NCBI GenBank assembly: GCA_036365455.1
Contig: JAWQUS010000003.1
Span: forward strand, 1,384,001-1,448,000
DNA: 64,000 nucleotides
Direction: 5' to 3'
From: Macrosoma leucophasiata
Lineage: Eukaryota; Arthropoda; Insecta; Lepidoptera; Hedylidae
The notes below the pieces were generated by a model. That model was not told where the DNA came from. It made no database searches and saw only the letters and a program-made list of their open reading frames with translations. The position numbers and the translations under genes were made by a program. Below are positions 59,301-64,000 of the stretch, one piece after another. Position 1 is the stretch's first letter, and the number at the start of each line of letters is the position of its first letter.

Positions 59301-62148
59301 ATTAGTGTAATTTGACGACCCATTGTGTATAATGTGTTTTCTTTAAAATAAAATATAGTGTAAGCGGCTTATTATATTAGGGGCTGTAAGTGTAAGCGTA
59401 TTTTATTATTTATTTTTATAACTTGCAGGCAAACGAACTGTTGGGTAAGGAAGACTACGGAGGCGCGGTAGAGATCTACAACCAAGCCATATCCCTGTTC
59501 CCCGACTGTGCTCTTCTATACTCGAGTAGAGCTGCTGCTCTCATGCGACGCTCCTGGTATGTGTTTTTGTTTATACAAGTGAACTTCGGTAGTATTCTAG
59601 AAACGAAATAGTAGGGAGTCGAATTCAGGTCGACCATCACCTATCTGTTTACCGAATTAAACATTGTTTTTATTAAATTTCATATATAAACAAACGCGTC
59701 TTGTATTGCCTATCAAAATATGTTCATAGCTAAGATTAATTACATAAAGGAAAAAAAATCTTGAATCTAGAAAAAGCTTTTTCTTTGCTAATGGAGAGAG
59801 GAGAATTTTCTTTCGAAAATAATCAAAGCTGTCGAACAGCTGTCTTTGTTGCCAGCCAATTCAGCCATTTGTTTTGTGTTATCAGTGCATTTTTTTTTAA
59901 CCAATCGAATGTGTTTGAAACTAAAAATTTTAACACATGAAATAGGTCTATGATGGTAGTTACGTTCATGGCTACCTGGCAAGGCGGTGTAAACAGTAAA
60001 GTAAATATAGGTGACTGCACCGATCTGTTCACCATTTCTCTTCCAGTGGAAGAAAATTCCTCCGCTAGTGGATGGTGGGGTTGACACGTCCAGACGCCAT
60101 GGTTTTTTTTTAATGTTATAAAAGTCGTAAACAAGCATGCATTTCACATTGATGTTAAGTGATGACTGCAGCCTATAGACACCCGCACAATGACCAGAGT
60201 CAAAATGCTGGTGCGTGCTCCTGATGCCTAAGGTGTTATGCCTCTGTGCCGGAAATTACACGGCCGTACATTACCACCTGACCGGAACACGATAGTGCTG
60301 AACACTACCATTTTACACTACCTAATCAATCTGCCGCTAAATTGTAGTGTTCAGCACTTTTGTGTGCCGGTCAGATCGGTTAGATGTTAATGTACGGCCC
60401 CGTAATAACTTATCATTATCAACTAAGGTCTCAGGGGTGGCAACGAATCTGTATTTTGAACTCTGGTACTAGTGTAAGTGTCTATAGGCTGCAGGTGATG
60501 CGGAGGTGCCTACGCCCGCGAGCTCCGTCACTGGAGCTCTACCACCAGTGAAAATTTCCTGTACGATAAATTTTAATGCGACAAAATAAACCGTCCAGGT
60601 CAGGAGACACGTACGCGGCGGTTCGCGACTGCTACACGGCCATCAAGCTGGAGCCGACGCACGTCAAGTCCCACTTCCGGCTCGCCAAGGGCCTCATGGA
60701 CCTCAAACGGGCGCGCGAAGCCCACGAGTGCCTGCTCTACTTCAAGGACAAGTTCCCCAAGTACGCCACCAGCCACGCCGTGTTCCTGTTGCAGAAGGAC
60801 ATCAATGTGGCCCTGGAGGTTAGGGAGCCGCAGCCGGATGAAGGTTGGTCCTTTAGCATCGTGATTTGAAAGTCGGTGAAACGAAAAAGCGACAGTAAAA
60901 AGAGACATGCATAAATTCGTATGATTTCACGTGGGAGAAAAAGAGATAGAAAGCATTATACATGTCTTTTTTAAGGTTTCACTTCTAATACGTGTGAATT
61001 TCTCTTATGTTTTTTTTATGTAATGTTTGTTTATCTGTAATAATGTATTATTTTCTTTGAAATTACATATTGGACTTAAAATTGTATTTAAAAAATTACA
61101 GAAAAAGCTATGTGAAGTCTGTGGTATTATTTTAAAATATAGGTAAATAATGAATTGTATTTCACTCTGTGAACGTCGACTTGCACAAAGTTTGGTAATG
61201 TACCCTGGGGTGTCAAAGTTCGTCTGTCTATCCGTCCGTGGTTTAGTGCAAAAACTATTGGTACTACAGACTTGAAATTTGGATAAAGGTCTATAACCTT
61301 TATCACGCCGATAAAGTGGTAGAATTAAAACATGAAAAAAAATATTATTAGGGAACCTTCCCTACATGTAACGCGCGTATTATTTTTCGTTTTCTATGTA
61401 GTGTGGGATATCGTTGGATAGGTCTTTCTTTAAAAATGTTAGGGGTGTACTAATCAATTTATTTATTATTTTAATTATTATAGTACATTTTGTTTTTAGC
61501 ATTAGACAGAAAGAAAACCCAGTAGCAGGTATTTCAAAACTTTTTGTCTATGATATGACAGCAAAATTGTCATTGCGTTTAATCTGACTTTATTAAAAAT
61601 ACCGTGTTGTGTCTCGTGCGTGCGTGATAAACGTATTCTTTTTAATTTGTTGTCATTATAATATCGCATTCCGTTCGTTTTGTTTTCTTGACCACTACTT
61701 CTTTAGGTCTTAATAATACTACGTATAACTAACGGAAAATCGGGACGTCCCGCCCGATTTCCCCGCATCAACCGACCTCCTCCCCTCTTATGGGCGACAG
61801 TTGGTATTTTCTACGTGCTGCGCATACAGGTGCACGTGTAAATACACGTCACTGATTGATGTCTGTTTAATAGAGACCAAATTGAGCGTTTGTATGGAAT
61901 TTTGGCGGAGTGTCCAGGGTCCGGGACCGGTTTTGATTTTGTGCTATCGTGTCGTGTCGTGCAGTGAGCGACGAGGAGGGCGGCGGCGGGGGCGGCGCGG
62001 GCGGCGGGGGCGGCGGCTCGTCGCTGGAGCGGGCGCTGCGGGGCGCGGCGGGGGACTACTCGCGCCGCCTGCTGGGCCACTGCAACACCACCACCGACAT
62101 CAAGGAGGCCAACTTCCTGGGGCCCGACGCGCAGTTCGTCGCCGCCGG
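50128..62148 (+). CDS. WDTC1: WDTC1 (adipose), WD40 and TPR protein; 10 exons, 3' end outside the window
   Basis: WDTC1 (Drosophila adipose) is a substrate receptor of the CUL4-DDB1 ubiquitin ligase and acts against fat storage. Exons: 50128-50321, 50401-50512, 54705-54883, 55915-56116, 56732-56849, 57845-57954, 58472-58714, 59429-59556, 60599-60843, 61965-62148; the phases agree throughout, giving 571 codons plus 2 bases. Order of parts: N-terminal WD40 repeats (GHMGCVNCLEWNHDGSVLAS, SDDLHVILWDP, HTGNIFSVK, LLWSAGEDGLVLQHDLR, AEAKCLAVNPRRPYQLAVGA, FYVRLYDTRMI, YVAFSHDGNELLVNLGSEQV, YLFDI), then TPR repeats (ANELLGKEDYGGAVEIYNQA, ALLYSSRAAALMRRSW, AAVRDCYTAIKLEPTHVKSH), then the second WD region starting GHCNTTTDIKEANFLG. 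The next exon should begin with Ser-Asp-Asp-Gly beyond 64000. ATG at 50128 was chosen because it opens exon 1 in frame. Confidence 0.96.
50401..50512 (+). CDS. WDTC1: WDTC1 exon 2
   Basis: Acceptor TTTAG, donor GTTAGT. VLASASDDLHVILWDPYRYR and STGHTGNIFSVK. Confidence 0.95.
50818..50965 (-). mobile_element. Relic of non-LTR C-terminus ([10 protein letters not shown] family)
   Basis: TACCGGGTAGGCAGAGTC, CAGATATCCCTGTCCTGACA, CATCATGCATGCCGATTC; worn. Confidence 0.6.
51537..51786 (-). mobile_element. SINE-like family S, diverged copy
   Basis: TAAGTGATGACTGCAGTCTA ... TGCTGAACACTGCCATTTGG; many substitutions and a partial tandem (CAGTTTCAGTTTAGTTTCAG). Its 5' part forms the left arm of the 56-bp hairpin. 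Confidence 0.75.
51731..51859. repeat. Perfect 56-bp inverted repeat (snap-back)
   Basis: Left arm 51731-51786, right arm 51804-51859, no mismatch, 17-nt spacer. The left arm is 5' sequence of a diverged family-S copy, so the right arm is a recent inverted duplicate of it. Confidence 0.97.
51884..52090 (+). mobile_element. MITE-like family M4, longest copy
   Basis: AATTCTATACAAACAGTTAT, ACACAGACATCAATCAGGAC, ACCTCGAAGTGTCCATTCTA, ACATAGTATTATTACATATT. Begins shortly after the 56-bp hairpin. Confidence 0.65.
52128..52264. mobile_element. MITE family M2, second copy
   Basis: ACACCCTTATTCATAAACAT and TTTATAAATAAGGGGGT ends; core reversed relative to 42488-42635 and about 85% alike. Confidence 0.85.
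52455..52715 (+). mobile_element. Open relic of a non-LTR C-terminus ([10 protein letters not shown] family)
   Basis: 83 open codons: [61 protein letters not shown] recurrent insect repeat domain usually annotated as the end of a non-LTR element; no RT remains here. Confidence 0.75.
52720..54105. other. AT-rich part of WDTC1 intron 2, nothing recognised
   Basis: About 1.4 kb, AT-rich, with GAATTGAATTGAAT (53412-53427) but no supported gene. Confidence 0.5.
54108..54330 (+). mobile_element. Helitron-like fragment with (GACA)n
   Basis: CCCCGCGACTTCGTCCGCGT at left; GACGAAGTCGTGGGCGAAGC then TAGT at 54190; GTCAAAATCGGTCCAGCCGT and a CAGACAGACAGACAG tract. Two element ends appear to meet head to head here. 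Confidence 0.5.
54705..54883 (+). CDS. WDTC1: WDTC1 exon 3
   Basis: Acceptor GCAG after a 4.2-kb intron; donor GTGAGT, phase 2 out. FLTKDTLVTCAADGSVRGRS and NHNLLWSAGEDGLVL. An M1 MITE starts about 16 bp beyond the donor. Confidence 0.93.
54900..55285. mobile_element. MITE family M1 with a SINE-like family S inside
   Basis: Ends CCTGGGTTGCACCACGAC and GTTGCAACCCAGGCTTA. 55009-55235 is a reverse, 5'-truncated family-S copy inserted in the MITE core. Confidence 0.85.
55009..55235 (-). mobile_element. SINE-like family S, truncated copy inside a MITE
   Basis: Runs from GGCAAACAAGCATGCAGTTC to GCGGTGGTGCCTACGCC; the ACTGG start is missing. Confidence 0.85.
55290..55910. other. WDTC1 intron 3, little recognised
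   Basis: Holds a short [16 protein letters not shown] relic at about 55650-55690 (CTACCTACCCCGTGAGGGAC); otherwise no feature. Confidence 0.45.
55915..56116 (+). CDS. WDTC1: WDTC1 exon 4
   Basis: Acceptor TTCAG, donor GTGAGG, phase 0 out. AEAKCLAVNPRRPYQLAVGA and FYVRLYDTRMIKLSQLQ. Confidence 0.95.
56265..56460 (+). repeat. Dispersed repeat R5 with internal hairpin
   Basis: ATAAAACTACCGCCTGTGCG ... TGTCCTGCAGTGGACGTCTT. Interrupted by a perfect 12-bp hairpin CAGCATCTTTGG/CCAAAGATGCTG around TCCC and a short (GTCT)n. Confidence 0.65.
56732..56849 (+). CDS. WDTC1: WDTC1 exon 5
   Basis: Acceptor TGCAG, donor GTGAGT, phase 1 out. GVGDPDNNIPREAVQYFAPG, matching the human A.QY.V.GHLP segment. 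Confidence 0.9.
56860..57425. other. WDTC1 intron 5, nothing recognised
   Basis: AT-rich with a (TAA)n microsatellite at about 57400. Confidence 0.5.
57430..57622 (-). mobile_element. tRNA-derived SINE, family C
   Basis: Reverse copy of 39738-39930: B box in reverse (GGGATTGAACCC), A-box region CCGCTGGACTAACC, body ATCGTGGGTGCCGTTATAAA. Confidence 0.85.
57845..57954 (+). CDS. WDTC1: WDTC1 exon 6
   Basis: Acceptor TCCAG, donor GTAAAC, phase 0 out. KKATTYVAFSHDGNELLVNL GSEQ, strongly conserved. Confidence 0.94.
57990..58235. mobile_element. MITE family M3 with both inverted ends
   Basis: CAAGAAATAATGCACATCGA at left and TCGATGTGCATTATTTTTTG at right, each followed inward by CGAAA/TTTCG motifs and GATAACGCTCTA; about 245 bp. 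Confidence 0.82.
58275..58390 (+). repeat. Dispersed repeat R1
   Basis: AATTTATGTGTCTGTCTCTT and TTTTTACTGTCG as at 4550 and 5620. Confidence 0.65.
58472..58714 (+). CDS. WDTC1: WDTC1 exon 7 (Pro/Gly-rich insert)
   Basis: Acceptor CCCAG, donor GTGAAT, 81 codons. VYLFDINTPRRPVLVESF, then a Pro/Gly/Glu repeat (RGPEPPGTPARGPEP) of about 45 residues, then MPERLRLLKDM at the start of the TPR helices. Extremely GC-rich. Confidence 0.92.
58826..59287 (-). mobile_element. tRNA-derived SINE family C interrupted by family S
   Basis: 58826-58907 is the tail half and 59195-59287 the head half of a reverse family-C SINE; between them sits a complete family-S copy. Confidence 0.82.
58908..59194 (+). mobile_element. 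SINE-like family S inserted in family-C SINE
   Basis: ACTGGTGGTAGAGCTCCAGT to ATTACATATAAAAATAAAA. Seven bases (CTGCATG area) are missing near the end. Confidence 0.88.
59288..59324. repeat. Perfect 17-bp hairpin at the end of a SINE
   Basis: AATGGGTCGTCAAATTA and its complement around GTG, exactly where the tRNA head of the family-C copy should continue. Confidence 0.93.
59429..59556 (+). CDS. WDTC1: WDTC1 exon 8 (TPR)
   Basis: Acceptor TGCAG, donor GTATGT, phase 2 out. First TPR unit. Confidence 0.94.
59758..59890 (+). repeat. Dispersed repeat R7, copy in WDTC1 intron 8
   Basis: ATCTTGAATCTAGAAAAAGC to CATTTGTTTTGTGTTATCAG; pair of 49800-49960. Confidence 0.8.
60103..60549. mobile_element. 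Compound of three family-S pieces
   Basis: 60103-60312 is a reverse copy, 60313-60495 a forward piece (GCCGCTAAATTGTAGTGTTC to GTCTATAGGCTGCAG), 60496-60549 the reverse 5' end of the family. Ends 50 bp before WDTC1 exon 9. Confidence 0.8.
60599..60843 (+). CDS. WDTC1: WDTC1 exon 9 (TPR)
   Basis: Acceptor TCCAG at 60595-60598 keeps phase 2 (Trp then SGDTYAAVRDCYTAIKLEP). FRLAKGLMDLKRAREAHECL follows; donor GTTGGT, phase 1 out. A later AG four bases on would break the frame. Confidence 0.92.
60855..60975 (-). repeat. Dispersed repeat R1, inverted
   Basis: GACAGTAAAAAGAGACATGC, reverse of the R1 core. Starts right after the exon 9 donor. Confidence 0.65.
60980..61725. other. WDTC1 intron 9, nothing recognised
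   Basis: AT-rich. 61215-61350 has a weak likeness to insect repeats ending in GTCTGTCTATCCGTCCGTGG. Confidence 0.45.
61730..61900 (-). mobile_element. MITE-like family M4, reverse copy
   Basis: GACGTCCCGCCCGATTTCCC, ACTGATTGATGTCTGTTTAA, GCGTTTGTATGGAATTT, the reverse of 51884-52090. Ends about 65 bp before exon 10. Confidence 0.65.
61965..62148 (+). CDS. WDTC1: WDTC1 exon 10 (Gly-rich linker, second WD region)
   Basis: Acceptor TGCAG, donor GTGAGC, phase 2 out. A glycine-rich linker (EEGGGGGGAGGGGGGSS) leads to LLGHCNTTTDIKEANFLGPD, the hallmark of WDTC1. Confidence 0.94.
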
Positions 62149-62210
62149 GTGAGCACCGCGCCCTATACCGTTGTGATGATGAGCCTTTCGATTCGAACGT
62201 TACGTCAGAA

Positions 62211-62615
62211 TCAGAAACTCATTTATTCGTTTAGGGCATAGAGCAACACCGGAGGGGTAGCCCTGTGCGGGCCTTCCCCTCTGTCAAAGTACGAGCCCGA
62301 ATGACCCTATACCTGTCGCCTAAATGTCTAAATGTGTGCGTGAAATTGTTTCTGTATTTTGTTATAGTCGAGGTGTGAGTTTCGTAGTAATAGACGATTT
62401 TTGTGGTGTGCTTGTGTGTCGCATGCATTTCCCCCCGCAAAAAATTATAGACTGTTTTGCATCGGTAATACACGCTATGGCTACTCCCCTCCAGTCCGCG
62501 GCCGGTGACCCGTTTTGCTCTATGATTTAGGGTCACAGGTACCTCTTATGACACGTCAATAACAAACAAAATAAATTAAAACGAATAACAATTGATATAC
62601 ATGTCAAACAAGCTA
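62211..62615 (+). repeat. Dispersed repeat R6 carrying a hAT MITE
   Basis: 62211-62236 and 62525-62615 match 40800-40917 on both sides of the MITE. Confidence 0.85.
62237..62524. mobile_element. hAT-type MITE (family M5), copy 2
   Basis: Same ends as 24447-24758 (CATAGAGCAACACCGG ... TTTTGCTCTATG), 288 bp. TSD GTTTAGGG/ATTTAGGG (one base changed) at 62229-62236 and 62525-62532. Confidence 0.88.
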
Positions 62616-62689
62616 AAACATATGTATATTATTATAGTCAAAAATATCACTAAGATAAAACTAAATATAATAATGGCCACCCATTATAC

Positions 62690-62995
62690 GTCTTACTACT
62701 AAGCACGAGTCTCTCCCCTTGTTGAGGGGAGGCCTGGAGCTCACTCCACCACACTGCTCCGATGCGGGTCGGTGGAGATACGGGTTAGTGGCCGACCCGA
62801 GGCCTCCGACGAGGTTTAACGACTGCTATCTATCGATAGCGACCGAGACCGACGGCTCGATGTCCCTCCGAAGCACGGAAACGCGCATTTTAATTTGCCC
62901 CTAGCGGTCACCCATCACACACCCGACCGCGCCCGTATCGCTTAACTGAGTAGATCGCTTCCGATCTACACCAGCCGCGGGGCCATGCGCTCTTC
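62690..62995 (+). repeat. Dispersed repeat R3
   Basis: Copy of 10130-10495 with several deletions. Confidence 0.72.
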
Positions 62996-62999
62996 ATTC

Positions 63000-64000
63000 G
63001 GACAATACTTGTACAATTTAGTTCCTGATCCTACTGCGCTGTTGAAAAGCAAGAAATAAAGATTTAATAATTTTTTAGTCATATAAAACAAAAAAGGGTA
63101 ACCGTTTATTTTACCGACAAACGTTTCAAAACTCTTCATTAAAAAACCTACGTTTCGCAACGATTTCGTTTCACTTCTCAACTTTCCACAACTACATCAC
63201 TACATAAATAATTCACTTGGCAAACAGATTATTACAAAACTATTCATCACTTCATAAATAAATAATTTAGTTGAAAAAAATATTCTCAAATTTTACGACA
63301 TTGGTTACCGCGCGCTCGCCGCACCGTTCGGTGTTGTGTTTTTTTATTTGCTGACGGTGGTTTTCATTATTATTTCATACATTTACGTAATCAAATGTTT
63401 GCGAAATAATTAGTATACGAAGTAATGAGTTGCGAAATGATACATTTGTGGAATTATTACAAAACGTTAGTTTTGAAATGAAGATTTGCGTAACGTTTGT
63501 CGGTGAAACATTAGATAACCCGAGAGAGGAAAAATTAAAACTTAAATGTATATTAAACAGCGACAACAGAACCACTAGACACCTTATGTCATCGTTTCTA
63601 CTAAGAAACATTTCAGTCAAAGTGATGAGGTATGAAGGGCCGGACAGCGGCAAAAGAGAGCGTCGTGATTGGTCGATTCAAGGTTGCGACAGGTCATAAA
63701 TTATAACTAGTGATGGGAAAGTTTTTGTTTTGATTGCAAGAGGAGTAAGTTTTAATTTTATCATGGTCATTTCAATTTCAACTCGTTTCATATACATACT
63801 TATAAAGTTTAGTTAAGAAAATGTAAAACAATAATTTTACATATTTTAATATAAATGCATGTCAAAATATATACACAAAATAATTTTTGCTTTTGTATAT
63901 TTCTTTATGCTATTTTTTGTTCAATGCATTAATAAAGACTTTATTATCATTATATGTAATAATAATCAATGATAGAGCTCGAAGGCACGCAAATATTACG
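63000..64000. other. End of window (WDTC1 intron 10), nothing recognised
   Basis: AT-rich. An open frame of 89 codons at 63430-63699 has no family and no splice context that continues WDTC1; the expected next exon does not appear. Confidence 0.5.

Noticed and set aside
61801..62241. 146-codon frame across WDTC1 exon 10
   Set aside because: Reads the Gly-rich exon in another frame; WDTC1 motifs fix the correct frame.
1..64000. A new multi-gene biological system
   Set aside because: The host genes are recognisable housekeeping genes plus one unknown secreted protein; nothing links them beyond position.

Overview
This is an insect nuclear genome window, most likely from a moth or butterfly (Lepidoptera). 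The genes are split into short exons with GT-AG introns, the exons are GC-rich in AT-rich surroundings, and introns and spacers are crowded with SINEs, MITEs, LINE 3' ends, Helitron-like pieces and one fresh Ty3/gypsy insertion. The repeat styles are ones I associate with Lepidoptera; I cannot name the species.

The + strand from the left edge to 34857 carries the C-terminal half of a VPS13-family lipid-transfer protein gene: 22 exons, 1565 codons before the stop, one continuous frame across every junction. Its 10.7-kb intron (14157-24809) holds two large guests on the - strand: a structurally complete gypsy element (15122-20978) whose 323-bp LTRs differ at one base, and a two-exon gene for a secreted protein of unknown function (21014-23026). 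Several VPS13 exons have decayed partial copies in the next intron.

From 34.9 to 42.9 kb is repeat-filled spacer. Then, on the - strand, comes a three-exon YJU2B/CCDC130 (CWC16-family splicing factor) gene at 42916-48469, with two LINE fragments in its introns. Divergently, from 50128 to past the right edge, lies WDTC1 (Drosophila adipose): ten exons covering the N-terminal WD repeats, the TPR region and the start of the C-terminal WD region. The two genes are head to head, with start codons 1.66 kb apart.

The three host genes look like ordinary housekeeping functions (membrane-contact lipid transport, splicing, CUL4-type ubiquitin ligase adaptor) and show no sign of working as one system. 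I found no new biological system. The unusual content is structural: decayed exon copies inside VPS13, a VPS13 C-terminus that seems to lack a conserved block, a GC-AG intron required by the frame, a -1 frameshift signal and possible splicing in the gypsy element, nested transposon insertions with a paralogous empty site, and a striking number of perfect snap-back inverted repeats (up to 56 bp).
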